DNA of 64,000 nucleotides. Origin: Clitopilus passeckerianus. Lineage: Eukaryota > Basidiomycota > Agaricomycetes > Agaricales > Entolomataceae. This document shows positions 47,475 through 59,840 of this stretch, one piece after another. Position numbers and translations under genes: made by a program. How positions within the stretch are numbered: the stretch's first letter is position 1; every line of letters starts with the position of its first letter. The stretch is from NCBI GenBank assembly GCA_944990035.1, contig CALYLX010000112.1, positions 1,364,001 through 1,428,000 of the forward strand, read 5' to 3'. The notes below the pieces were generated by a model, which was not told where the DNA came from, ran no database searches, and saw nothing but the letters and a program-made list of their open reading frames with translations.

Positions 47475-49349
47475 ATGGCTTCCACAGAACAGCAGTCAGC
47501 TCACACTCCTCAGGAGAATTGGGCTCCTCAAGAAGATCAAGCCAATGGTATTGCACCAGCTGGGCCCCATGAGTCTGCCAACGGCGGTCACATTTCTGCT
47601 GAAGAAGACCGCGCTGCTGGTCAAAGTGCTGAAAACCAGGACTATCCAGGCGGCTCAGTAGGTGCGCCAGGAAGCGATCATAAAGGCGATAGTTACCGTG
47701 AAAAGCAGGTCAAGGTGCTTAGGTCTCTTCTTGTCTGTTCTGTTGCCCCGCATTATTCTCCCCCTTTTGCTCTGCACCCTCTGTGGTAGCCAGACCAACT
47801 GTGACCCTGCCCTTGAGTTCAATCTTTACATTTTTATGATTCTTAGCCTGCTTGCTATGAAGTCCTCGGCTGCTCTTCAGAGGCTTGATCTCACTTGGGG
47901 GGCTCAGAATTCTCATATGACCCTTGTGCATGTCTGGACTGGTGTTTACTGTTTGCTGCCCAGCCGAATAAAGTCTATATTGGTGGTTTGCCCGAACACA
48001 CAACTCAAGAAGACTTGCAAAACTGCTTCGGGAAGATTGGCGAAATTCTTGCTATCGAGCTAAAGTCAGTTATCACAATTCCCAATGTCTGGTTTTGAAT
48101 GATACTGATTTTGCTACAGAGTTGGCTACGGCTTCGTCGTAAGCGTATTGTCCGCAAGAAGGATGCAATATGACTAAACACTAATACAGGAATTCGAGTC
48201 CCGTGAGGCAGCCGAAGAAAGTGTCTCTAAATATCATGAAGGCTACTTCATGGGGAACAAGATTCGCGTCGAATTGTCCAGAGGCGGTGGAAGAACCGCC
48301 AAATTCAACGGCGATCCTGGCGCTTGCTTCAAGTGCGGACAGATGGGTCACTGGGCAAGGTAGGTAACTCTCAATTGATTGTATGACCACGGTTTAATTG
48401 CAATCTCCTGTTCTAGAGAGTGCCCCAACCATGCCGGAACGTATGTTGTCGTGGATGTTACTCAAGTCATTCCGCTGACTTTTCGACAGTGGTCGTCGTC
48501 CTTATGACCCGCCTTTGGCAGATCGTATCCGCGACTATCCTCCGGCCGCCAGAGGTCCTCCTCCTCCAGGGAGGGAAGATTATGGACGCCCACCGCCTCC
48601 GCGTGATGCTCGCTATGATTACCTGCCGCCTCGGGACATTCGTCGCCCTCCGTCTCCCAGAGAATATCGCGATTATGGGACACCGCCTCCGCCTCCGCCT
48701 GGCCGTCGAGATTATGACGATTACCGTCGTGGACCTCCTGCTGTTGCTGACAGAGAACGTTATCCTCCTCCTCCGGCAGATTACAGGGGCAGGTACCCTC
48801 CCCCAGCTGACTACCGTGGTGGCTATGGCGCTCCTCCCCCTCCCGCGCCGGCTGGTTACTATGACAGATACGATCGGCGACCAGCTGAGAGATATCCTGC
48901 TGCTTATCCACCTGCTTCAGGCGGACGCGCCCGTACTCCACCAAGGGACTTTGACAGGGCTCCTCCAAGGTTGGCATCCTTGGCACCGTCTGCAAGACAA
49001 CATCTGATTGGTCCTAGGGATTATGACTATCGTGGCAGGCCTCCTTCTCCGCCCCCTGCGCGCTATGATGATTACCCTCGACCCGGCATGGACCCTGGTT
49101 CTAGGTAAAAGTGAATCTTACTAATAACGGGCAGCAATCTCTGACGTTTCAAACAGGCGACGCTCTGAAAGCCCCCCTCGCATGTATGACCCTTCATACC
49201 CTGCTGCTCCGGGATACAATAATTATCCTCCTGGTTCTCACGGTGGTCCTACTCCGCCTCAGCGTGGTGCTCCTCCTCGAGACTATCCTCCGCCCCCTCG
49301 CAATGGTCGCGATCCTGTTGAACCTGGTCCTGCTTACAGGAGGCACTGA
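47475..49349 (+). CDS. RNA-binding protein with one RRM, a CCHC zinc knuckle and Pro/Arg/Asp/Tyr-rich tail
   Basis: An SR-like splicing or mRNA-binding factor, by domain layout. The first ATG (47475) opens MASTEQQSAHTPQENWAPQE, a disordered acidic region. An intron of 255 nt (47709-47963) follows. The RRM is KVYIGGLPEHTTQEDLQNCF (RNP2) with VGYGFVEFES (RNP1) split by two introns around a 19-nt exon (48120-48138). The zinc knuckle is CFKCGQMGHWAREC with 2-4-4 spacing. The tail of about 270 residues repeats P, R, D and Y (RDY, PPP, YRG) and ends EPGPAYRRH at 49349. This resembles human SRSF7 and RBM4 in order, though the tail is RDY/PPP- rather than RS-rich. It is probably nuclear. The tail is a candidate for phase separation, but that is inference. 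Confidence 0.85.
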
Positions 49350-49570
49350 TCTTGCAAAAGCTGCCAAAACAGTTGTTTTCTTTCTCTGTTGAGATAATAT
49401 CTTGGACGCTACTTCTTTGACTTGTTGGGTCCAAGTCTACCTTGCCGCCGATTACAAACTACCATTCAAGGTGCATCGCTCGCTCTTTCTGTCAAAATTT
49501 ATAGATATGTTAGGTACTGAAGTAGTTGAATATATGCATTTGTTGCCGTCGTCATTAATCAACTGGATAT

Positions 49571-52500
49571 CTACTTGGCCATCTCGTAGAGCAAATCACG
49601 ATCTCCAGACTCGTCCACGAGGCTACGCAATCTACCATCCGGATTTTTAAGGAGTTCACTAGGCTTGCCAAATTCAACCTACCACCAATTAGTACACTTC
49701 CGAGGTATATTGTCAAAGGACTCACTAGGTGGCCAGCATCCAACACCATCTTTAAAATTTGTTTCTGAGACTTCAGGGAGAGCAGATGGTGGAAGGACAA
49801 CTCACAATTTTGTCAGCATCCATGATAGTTTGTAGCCTATGGGCAATTGTAATGAGGGTAACATCTCCACGAAGCTCATTTCGGAGCGATGATTGGATAA
49901 TAGAATCGGTTTTGAAATCTGAGTTTCAGGGGTCAGTAACGCCAAATGGGCCACAACAGCGAGAGCCTAGGTACCTATCGCAGAAGTGGCTGCAGGCAAT
50001 TGATTAGCTGGTGTCCCATTTGCGGCGTATGTCGTTCTTACCTTCGTCCAAAATCAACAGTTTACTTCCACGGACGATTGCACGAGCTAGAGCAATAATT
50101 TGTCGCTGCCCAACTGAGAGGTTACCGCCTCCGCTGGCAATGGCACTATCCAATGTGAGCCGGCCCTCGTCCATTTCGCTTTGAAGTGAGAACAGTCCTG
50201 CGGCACGAAGAGCATCATTCAAGGTAGCATCATCGTGTTGGTCAAAAGGATCCAAGTTTTGTCTCAATGACCCGCTCAGGAGTTCGGGCTAAAGGCAATC
50301 GTTAGCTACGAGCTGTTGAAGCCCAACACCTAGAACGTACGATTTGGGGAATGATTGTGATGTTTGAACGCAAAACATCGAGGTTGACTAATTTTGTGTC
50401 TATTCCGTCGTACTTAACACTACCTTCGGTGAATATACACCTTAGAAGAGAAAGCGTCAAGGAGCTCTGCCAACATACAATCAGTATATGCAAGACCTAT
50501 GGGAATGAGGCTTCCTTACCTTGCCCGACCCTGTTCTTCCGACTTCAAACTTCATCAGGATCTCTAAGCTTCCAAACGCCGTACAAACGACTCACCAACG
50601 CCAATGCGCTCTCCAGATTTCACATGGAAGGAGAGATCGTGTAAGACCTTCGGTCCATCCGAGGAATACCTGGCAGATAACTTCTCCACATAGAGTTCAC
50701 CACTAGCTGGCCAGTAAGCAGGAGGGATGCCCTCTTTAGTTGACTTTGGCTCTTGCTCGATCTCAATATAGCCTTGAATTCGCTCCAAGCTTGTAGTCAT
50801 TTCAGTAATCACTATACTTTCCTGGCGAGATTCACGTACCTGTTGCCTAAAGCATGGATAACGAATCAGCAAAATAACCATGGTGCACACAAATTTGCTC
50901 ACCTTCTACCTCAAATTGATTCAAGACTCTAACCCACCATAATATCATGCCGCTAAACCCGACTGCGAAAGATATTTTCATTAGAAGGTTTCTTTCGGGC
51001 CAGCATGACCACTTACCTGCCATATTGACCGAAAAGCCGGTATTCAGCGCAGTGTTACTTTTAGAATAAACCAAGAGTGCAGCAAGCCCAGCGGCAAATA
51101 AACCGCCAATGGTGTCGATACGGATGCAGATCCATCGATTCAGGTTATAGAAAGTCCTAGCTGCACGCGTATAACGATTGATTCGTTCAAGGCTCTCGGT
51201 TTTGAAGGACTGCTGGGCTCCATAGGCACGAAGAGATGCTGGATTATTGTTAGCATGTAATCAAAGTTAGAATGAGAGTCACTAACTCAATCCAGCGATG
51301 GCCGCACCGAAGCTAAAGAGAAACGTTAAGCTCTTACCATACGGGGACTTGTAAAAAATTGGCGTACTGGCCGAGAACAGGGGCTTTGGCATTGGACATC
51401 TCTCTCTTGACGGAGAGTTGTGCTTTGATGTACACTTGACCGCACCAACCTCCCACGCAAGCAACCAAGACGCCAGGAAGTAGGAAGGATGGTGTCAATA
51501 AGACAACCGCCGCAAACTTGATGAGCATGCTTGTGGTCATTTCCGAGAGCCACCAGAGATCAATAGAGACAGGGCCGTCAACTATATATGTTAGTAACTA
51601 TGACTCAACAAGCAATGCTACAACGGTGTGCTCACTTGCTCGAATGTCTTGTGTGCAACGGGTGAGCACACGAGATATGGGCGTGGTATCGAGCCATCTT
51701 GAAAGACTGGGTAAGGGACCCGCCAGCACGTAGTATTAAATTGGCTGACCTTAATGTTGTTCCTAGAACTGATTCCACAAGGCTGTTATGAATGCTTCGG
51801 GAAGCTCTCAGAACACCATACATGTAGATCACGTAGGATATACAGTATAACAAGACACCAAAGAACAACATTGCCCCTAGAAGGAGTTAGCCATGTTTTG
51901 TTGAAAGGCGGAGAATCTTCTTACCATAGATAGTGAGGTAACTGAAGAAGTGGCCATGAGCATTGGCCGAACAACGAAGACATGGAAACTTACTAGCCGA
52001 CGTCCACCTCAGAAGTGGGATGACTTTCGTATTGTGATGCCCAGTACCCGAGATACCAAGTCTCCACGGTGTTGAGAATACTCGTCGCAAAAAGCCCACA
52101 AATGACTGTTGAGAAAAATACCAGCGGGTTGTTGCCTCCCAGTCCACGGAAGTATAACATTACTGTGAACGTTAGAACAAGGTGAGAGGTAAAAGCGAGG
52201 AAGCACCTACAAGCTGCCATACTGACATGTCCCTCAGCAATCTCTTCAGCTGCAATCAATTTCCCGTCCGATTTCTTGACTGCTTCGGCAGGTTGAGCTG
52301 CCGACTCGAGATTAGGGTCCAGTATATCTTCGACCTTCTCTTGTTCATCGATAAGATCCTCTTCGGGTAGTCTGTCCAGCGGCTGCTCCTGGACGAGGCC
52401 ATCGATTCCCACAGAGACGGAAAAAGAAGCAATTGGCCTGGTCATTACCACATTATGGGTCTTCGAGGAAGAAACCGTCAATTCCGCCCAGACTCCGAGA

Positions 52501-55500
52501 ATATGGACCTATACATACTACTAGCAATATAGTTCGTCCACGAAGTAGATCCCCTTGAAGCAATTTTCAACTATCGATTTGGAAGTATGTACACTGGCAG
52601 CGTATTAGATCAAGAGCAAGATGAAAATTAATGATCGCTTACTCCAAGGCGGCAAGTACGTCGTCCAGCAGCAGAATTCTAGCAGAAGAGTAGACAGCAC
52701 GAGCCAACGTGATTCGCGCTTTCTGTCCGCCACTCAAAGTCAAGCCTTTCTCTCCGACTTCTGTAGCGTCCCCTGCTTCAAAAAGCTCGAGGTCTTTCTC
52801 CAGAGAGCATTGATGGAGGACTTTCTTATAACGCTTCTCTTCGTATGGGGCGCCGAACAGGATGTTGTTCTGGTCAAAGTTAACAAGAATTTCTGGACAA
52901 AACTGCTCCGGTGCATACTTTGATAGTCTCGTTGAGAACCCATGATTCTTGGGCAGCATATGCCACACCACCACCACGTGGGAGGTTGTACCATGACTGA
53001 GGGCTGGGAGGCTGGAAATGCATTTCGCCTTGCACAGTTCAGTCCGGCCAAGAGTTGCAGGTAGAGGGTTAGACATACCTAGCAAAGCCATTAAGAGGGA
53101 AGTCTTCCCAGAACCAGTGGGCCCAACAATCAGGTTGATGCGACCCTGCTTGAAGGTCAACTGATCTGGAACCCTTAGGGAGAAGTTGCGTTTTGATGGG
53201 GTCAGTGACCCATGGGCATCATTGGACCAGATAAAGGTAGCATCTTGGAAACCAATCCTTTCGTCATCAGCAGGAACATTGCTGGCCAGTAGCTCGGTTG
53301 CATTGTCACTCGAAAATTGATCCAAAAGTTCCGTCTTCAGGCGCATTAGTTAGACAGGTCATTCAGTTTGTTCCAAGACTCACTTGATGCAGGAAATCGT
53401 TAACGCGGTCTAGAGAGACTTTGCCAGTCATGCATTGTGTTAGGCAGTAGAACACTATATGAAGTTGGTCTCGTAGTAGGTCAAAGACCGCCATGGAGCT
53501 GAAAACCTTGGAAGCGCTGAGCTGTTCCTTCTGGAGTACAGTCTAGAAGTGTATGAGGGGATTTGGTTAAAGCACACTAAAATGGGTGACATACGCTGAA
53601 ATGGACTCAGTCAAAGCATACAGACGAAAGTAGATTGAAAACGTACTATGCAGAGAAGGTGACAATCATCGTTATGATCGGAATCACGAAGCTGAGGGTA
53701 TGATCAGACAAGACTATGATGATAACGCGCATCCACAAACTTCAAATTGCCATTGGTGAGCTCGAGCATTTGCTTTTTCCAGAGCCACACGAGTTCTTCC
53801 TCTCGTTTCTCAGCGATACGTTCATCGAGTTTCTTCTCCCACCCAAAGAGCTTAATCATCCGCACAACATTCATGGCTGATTGGCCAGGTTAGCAACGTC
53901 CGGTGTCGCTCAGATGATACACTTGCTTTCTGTGACAGTTTGGACTCGGCCATCCGTACGCTTCAAGCGTTCCTGCTGGACACCTTGAACGCGCTTGGCA
54001 ACGTAGCCAGGAATAGGGAACAGAAGAAGAATAGAAGCTAAACCCGCAAATGCACTGGATTTTCCAATCAGCTTAGGCGTATAGAGATATAAAGATATCT
54101 TGGACTCACCTCCAACCCAACACCTTATAGAGGAAGACGGTGCACAGTGCAACTTGCAGAGGAATATATAGCAGAACCAACAAAAAGTCCCTCGCTTCAA
54201 CAATATTCCCCATGTCGGTGGTGATTAGGTTGTTTATCTTTCCGACGAGGTTGTCTGCAGATGACGAGGTGGTCTTCTCTTCTGTAACTGGGGCCTTCTG
54301 AGTTCGAGCCTTGGAGGGCTTCTTGGTATCTTGTGAACCTTTGGAGGAAACACTTGATGAGCTCGCTCGAACAGTCTCTTCCCCAGTCGACGAGTATAAT
54401 GTTGACGAGTCCGTAGCAGCTGAAGCTGAAAGGCTGTGGGTACTCTCTGCCTGAGTTTCAGAGAATCCGTCATCGTCAGAAGAAGATTCCTCTTCAGAGT
54501 CTGCAGGTGTTACTGCAGGTGAGGACTTCGACTCAACCTCAGCTTTCATGCGGATGCGCAGGGAGTGTTCAAATACGAGCTGCGTGATGATGCACTCGGC
54601 TCTGACCAAAGTACGCGTCTTGGGGTCAGGAGTTAGAAGGTGTTCGTAAAGTAAAATGTAGGGATGCATACTGCGATGAATATATACCATTGCCATGCAA
54701 TAGAGCCTGCAACCGGCCCGATAAAGAGCCAGGCGATCCAGACCCATGGGCGGTATTTGGCGTCCTCTCCACCGGTCTCAAGATAACTATCAAGGTCATC
54801 AATATATAGCCTTGATTTAAGGTAGAAGAAACCGCATACTAGAGCAATTGCTTGATACCGACCGGTGACGCAAAACTGAAGACGACTTGAAGAGCAATCA
54901 TTATTCCAAGAATTATGTACTCGCGGCGGAACACCCGCATAAGGCCCCAGAATAGATGGCGCTTATCATTCCTCTGGAAGGAATCAAGATGCTGCAGAGA
55001 ATGTGTCAATACAATAAGTCCATCAGCTCTCAAAATAGACTCACTGGAAGAGCGTTCTCCGTCAGATGATGAGCATAATCATAATCCGCAAGTGGAGGCA
55101 ATAAATCATGGGATAGATGTGGCAGACGATAAGCAAGAAAAACGATGGGATCCAAGAATGAAAATATAGCAAGGGACCAAAGAGAGGCTGTCTGCTCTGG
55201 GTTCGGAACTTCTGATGGATGCTGAAGATTGTCAAGTCAACACGAATCTAGTAGGGAAGCATAGGCAAACCTTTGGATCAACGGGAATGTATGGGCGAGG
55301 AATCAACACGGGGATGACGACGGCATTAAGGAAAGCGCAGAGATTTGGGCCCATAACCAGCCACCGTCATGTGGATCGAGAGGCTTCTCGTCAAAAGTCA
55401 TCAGGGGTAGCAAGTCGCGGTAGGCATATACCGTGAAAAAGACAAGATATACTGTATTGACATGCCAGGCCAATACGCTGCTCTGCTTTCTCTTTAAGGA

Positions 55501-56110
55501 AACAGCGAGCACGGAGAGCACGAACGCGTAAGCCTAGAGGAATACTTCAGTCTTGGCCCTGCCACTCAGATTTTGAATACGCACATAGGAAATGCCTATT
55601 GCCAAGGCCAGTTGTGCGTCCTTAGACCAAGAAGGCCCGTAGATAGACGTGTTTTCGTGACGAAGAAGAATGAGAGACCGGACCGAAAGAGCCAGCAGGA
55701 CGGAAGAAGCTACAAGGCGCGTAACCTTGAAAGCGAAAATGACATTCCCGCCGTGGTTCCTGACATGTTCTCTGAGCCTTTCGCGTACGGACGGAGGGCT
55801 GGTGTTGACATTTGCATAATCTCCATCCTGACCTTCAGAGACGATAGGTGAGCTTCGTCGGGCCTTGAGGTTTTTCAAGGCTTTCCAAATCGTGTGCAGG
55901 GTGAGTGAGATTGTCGATAGGATTGCAACATAAACCGGAATCACAAGAGAATGCTCAAGCAATCTGAAAATGGGTTCAGCGACGCGTCTTTGCGTAAACT
56001 GCTCTAGCTACGTACGGCAATTCCTTGTCAAGGTCGAACGTATACATCACAACTTGGGAACTCCAGGCGGAGAAATATCCCGTCTGTGGAGACAGTATGG
56101 AGGCAAACAT
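49571..56110 (-). CDS. ABCC-type (MRP/YOR1-like) full-length ABC transporter
   Basis: The start ATG at 56110 opens MFAS and joins at 55964 to [20 protein letters not shown], the first of several N-terminal helices (TMD0-like). TMD1 (about 55030-53700) carries a long acidic Ser-rich insertion (near 54250-54530). NBD1 has Walker [11 protein letters not shown], the motif [18 protein letters not shown], signature [20 protein letters not shown] and Walker [17 protein letters not shown]2 follows, then NBD2 with [32 protein letters not shown], and switch [13 protein letters not shown]. The end is TAG at 49571, after [15 protein letters not shown]. The second Walker B/D-loop depends on a 15-nt exon. 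Introns are very many. It probably exports conjugates or drugs at the plasma or vacuolar membrane; the substrate is unknown. It converges on the RRM/CCHC gene with 221 bases between stop codons. Confidence 0.92.
49975..49989 (-). other. 15-nt micro-exon in the ABCC transporter, coding part of Walker B/D-loop
   Basis: On the minus strand the sequence reads CTGCAG, then the 15 bases, then GTACCT. The exon before ends GAC GAA G and the exon after starts AT TTC AAA. Joined, they give DEATSAIDFKTD, the invariant glutamate-to-D-loop stretch. Without it the ATPase site would be destroyed, so the exon is well supported. Confidence 0.85.
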
Positions 56111-56544
56111 CCCTCAGATGAGTGGGTGGTGGGATGTGAAAGCCTTCTTATGACTCCCTCCTAAGTTCTGTACTTATAAGCGTAGACCCTTGGAGACTCT
56201 TGACGGAGTGGCGGCACCGATGTACACGGTAAATTTGATCGAGGACCAACTTCGGGCGCAATATGTGTTCACGTGCAATGATAAGCAACAGAGCAACTGC
56301 CGTTGATTCCAGCGGCTCTGTCGATAAAGCCAATTGAGTGACTCATAATGGACACACTCGATCGATTTGAAAGCATAATGAGAATGATGTCGCCATATCT
56401 TGGCTTGAGGAATGCAGAAAGCGTGAAAGTTTGAGTCAAGGCGGACTGAACACGAGTTGGCAACCAATTGTATACGCATTGACGCGGATATCACAAGATC
56501 AACAACTTCAGGCCTGAGCCAGAGACATAACTAACGTTGCCCTC
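56111..56544. other. Divergent intergenic region between ABCC and F-BAR/RhoGAP genes
   Basis: A 434-base divergent promoter region. Open frames in it are short and have no family likeness. No TATA box or palindrome was recognised. Confidence 0.4.
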
Positions 56545-59475
56545 ATGGACACTCAACAGCCCTCGTCGTCGAGGCCGTCTCTCTCAGACCTTTCCCCGCC
56601 GCCTCCGCAAGGACCAATTCCATTATTCGATGCACATCTGCGTATTCTCTCAGACTCCTACATCAGTTTCTTCCAGGAACGGTGGGTTCGCCATTAGCTC
56701 ATTACGTGAATCGAAATTGAACCATATGGCCAACCAGAAAGCGCATTGAGGAAGTCTAGTAAGCATTCGTGGGCTTATCGTGATTTCTGTGATACTGAGA
56801 TTAGGGCAGCGTCGACTCGCTTGTCAAACTACACAAGAAAATCAAGTCGTTTGATACCTACCTCGACGACCGTGGCGAACTAAGCACCACCCGAAGTGTA
56901 TGGAATGAAGTTAGAGATAATGTTGAGCGAGGTTCGTTGAAATTTCAGATTATATCGTCAAATTGCGGCCTGACATCAACAACAGAGGCGCAGGCGAGGG
57001 AAGCCTTTTGCACCACGTTGGTGTCAGACATCCTCAATCCTCTAACTGCGTTGAAGGTATACACCCTTCTCAACCCCAGAAGGCTGTTGCTCAAAACTAG
57101 AACAGGATACCCAAGATCGCACTCGCAAACGAATCAAGGAAGATCTCAAAGAGTCCGGCTTGGCATATCAAGAATATGCGGAGACTGTTCTTCCAAAATT
57201 GAAAGCTCGTTACATAAAGAAGTTCAGCGAAGTAGAGGTATACCACAGCAGTACTTTGAAGATCGGCGGTTGCTTTAACGCGTAACAGGAGCAAAAGAAA
57301 GCTGTGGCCACAATGTCGCCCACCTCCCCGACACTCATGCCAACTACCCTTCCTTCGGAGCCCTTCCACCACCTGACGAACACTAAATCGAATCCATCCC
57401 AACCATCTCGCCCCACTGTTACTGGGCCGCAGCCTCTACGGCCTCTCGATCGTCGACCGTCAGGTAGCGGGCTCCCTCATAGGAACAGGTCGCCCTCCTC
57501 ATCAACTGCATTTTCAGATTTGGCTCATCAAGGTGAATTGGCTATCGGTCTTCATGTCTATCATGCCCTTACGCTAACCTATACGCAGGAAAGAAACAAC
57601 TAAACCAGTTGATGGGGTTCCTTGATAAAACCGGAACCGTCAAGGACAGTCTCGGCGGCAACAGAGAGAACCAGGCCTTGAAGACTGTCCGTACCAAGAG
57701 AGAGGCCGATGATGCAGGTATGCAGGTTTTTGTGTGAAAGTTGATACGATTCGAATATTCCCTCTAGACAAAGAATATCGAAAAGGTGTTCATTGGCTAG
57801 AAACCCTACGCCTGAGGCGTACGAAGATTCTTGAGGCTGGATTTACTGTATGTCCCGTCCATCCATTTGTAAAGCAGTATTCATCGCGTCGCTGCAGAGC
57901 CTCGAAATGTTCGTTGAAGAAGCATCCATAGTAGTCAAGAAGGCTCTTGAAAGATACACTGATAACTTGACGTACGATCACCTGGACTCCGGAATTTCGA
58001 GCTGGCACTCACAGTCACCCATTTGCCTAGCGCGACATGTACAACACAGTCTCAGCTATCGCAGCACGCCCGCTCGGTCGTTGATAGAATAGCACCTGAG
58101 AAGGACGTTGCAAAGCTGAGAGCATATATACCCCGCTCTCTGGCGTCTGCGATCCCTGAGCGCATTCTATACCAGCATGGCGTTGTCGGTCCCTGTAACG
58201 ATCTCATCTTTGGAATCAGTCTGGTTGACTATGCAACTTCAAAAGGCCTACAGGAAGGCGAGATTCCGAAGATTATTAGGATATGTATCGAAGAAATTGA
58301 TAGAAGGGGTCTGGAGAGTGAGGGTATATACAGGGTTCGTACGACTAACCTCTTCTTCCGTGTAAGACTGATCTTCGTTATAGGTGTCTGGGAGACATGC
58401 AGTCGTTCAATCAGTATGCCTATCCTCATGAGATTATACCTCATATTCATTGTTTTTCAGCTCCAGCATGAAATCGAGAGAAATGAAGATGTTTTCCAGT
58501 TCAATCCCCAGAGAGACGATGTTTACGCTGTCGCATCCTTGATGAAGGTCTGTTCACGCCCATACAAGGTGTGAGGACCTTCAACTGACCTTGAGCTCCA
58601 GCAATATCTTCGTGAACTATCTGAACCAGTCTTCAAGTTCCCACTTCAAGACCGCATTCAGCACACAGAGGATCTCGGTTAGTATCAAGATGTATTTCGA
58701 AGTCAAGCAATGAATGCTCAATTTCTTCACAGCTGATCACAAAGCCAGTAACTTCATGCTCCTTCGGTCTAAAATACGGAGGATACCCCCGGTCCACCAG
58801 GCGACTTTGAAGGCGATTGTGGCGCACCTAGCACGGGTTGCTGCAAGGAGTGAGAAGAATAAGATGGACCCCAAGAATCTTGCCATTGTCTTCGGTGGCG
58901 TCATCTTTGGCGAGGATGAGATGCCTAAAGGTGGTGATCTGCTCAGCGTACAGACCTGGAAGGACTCCCTTATGGAGGACCTCATCATTAACGCGCATGC
59001 GCTATACGATGACCGCCATAACCCCGCTACACATCAGTCACCGCCTTTACCTCCAACACCAGCTGGAGAGGCTGCCGCTCAATACTCATATGGATCAAGG
59101 AACACCAAAGTAGCAACAGTTCTTCCTGCTACTCCAGATCCATCGAGGATTACGCCTCAAACTAGAGCTTCACCACAAGATTTTACCCCAACACTACCAG
59201 CTCGTCCAGCTAATAGCATACATCCATCTCTTCGAGCGGCCGCAACATCTCCAAGCAGGGGAAGACCAGAAACCCCTCCTCCCTTGCCATCGCGTCCATT
59301 TACGACTTCGGAAAGCCCTCCTCTCTCTCCTCTTGCGCTTCCTCGACGTTCTGGCTCAGGGGATGATGGGCGGGTTGATGTCGATCCGTTCCAAACTATT
59401 GATCGCGTGAATACACCTTTGCCTCCTACGCCTCCCCAAGAGCCGCAAGACACAGAGCCGCATACTCCACAGTAG
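56545..59475 (+). CDS. F-BAR and RhoGAP domain protein (Rgd1-like)
   Basis: F-BAR/RhoGAPs sit on curved plasma membrane and switch off Rho3/Rho4-type GTPases. The start ATG at 56545 begins MDTQQPSSSRPSLSDLSPPP. The F-BAR part is RILSDSYISFFQERKRIEE, SLVKLHKKIKSFDTYLDDRG, EAFCTTLVSDILNPLTALKE and, later, LETLRLRRTKILEAGF, split by a Pro/Ser-rich insertion (57310-57520). The RhoGAP domain starts VVGPCNDLIFGISLVDYATS; the arginine finger is ESEGIYRVSGRHAVVQ; KNKMDPKNLAIVFGGVIFGE is the conserved block. The tail is Pro-rich with PxxP repeats (possible SH3 partners) and ends at TAG 59475. About ten introns are needed. Its domain order fits Rgd1 best. Confidence 0.9.
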
Positions 59476-59840
59476 TATGTTTATTGCCCCTTGAACCTAC
59501 CGCCTCTTCCTACGGGCCCTCGCAGAAGGTTCTGGTAGTTTCTCCCTGATCCTGTTACGCACTTTAATTTGTAATCATAATGACTTTTAAACATATAAGG
59601 GGACCGTAAGAGGACATGGTAAATATGTAGATTACTGTTATGAGTTTGTGTCCCAAGTGACGATTATTCCTGACAATATAGCTGGGCTACCTTTCTCATC
59701 CGTCCCGGATGTCATTCGATCACTTGAACGAATGATGTCAAATGACCAGGTATTACATACTTGACATACCTTTAAACAGCACATCGCTGGCATATTCTTT
59801 CACTCCCAGATATCAGAAATTCAAGGTACAAATTAAGCTT
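59476..59840. other. Convergent 3' region, no gene seen
   Basis: It lies between the stop codons of the F-BAR/RhoGAP gene (+) and the first PIF1-like gene (-). The sequence is AT-rich and has ATATAAGG and AATTTG stretches that could serve as 3' processing signals. No repeat or RNA gene was found. Confidence 0.4.

Noticed and set aside
47662..48063. A 133-codon open frame overlapping the long intron of the RRM/CCHC gene
   Set aside because: It is not conserved, ignores good splice sites, and overlaps the RRM exon in the wrong frame.
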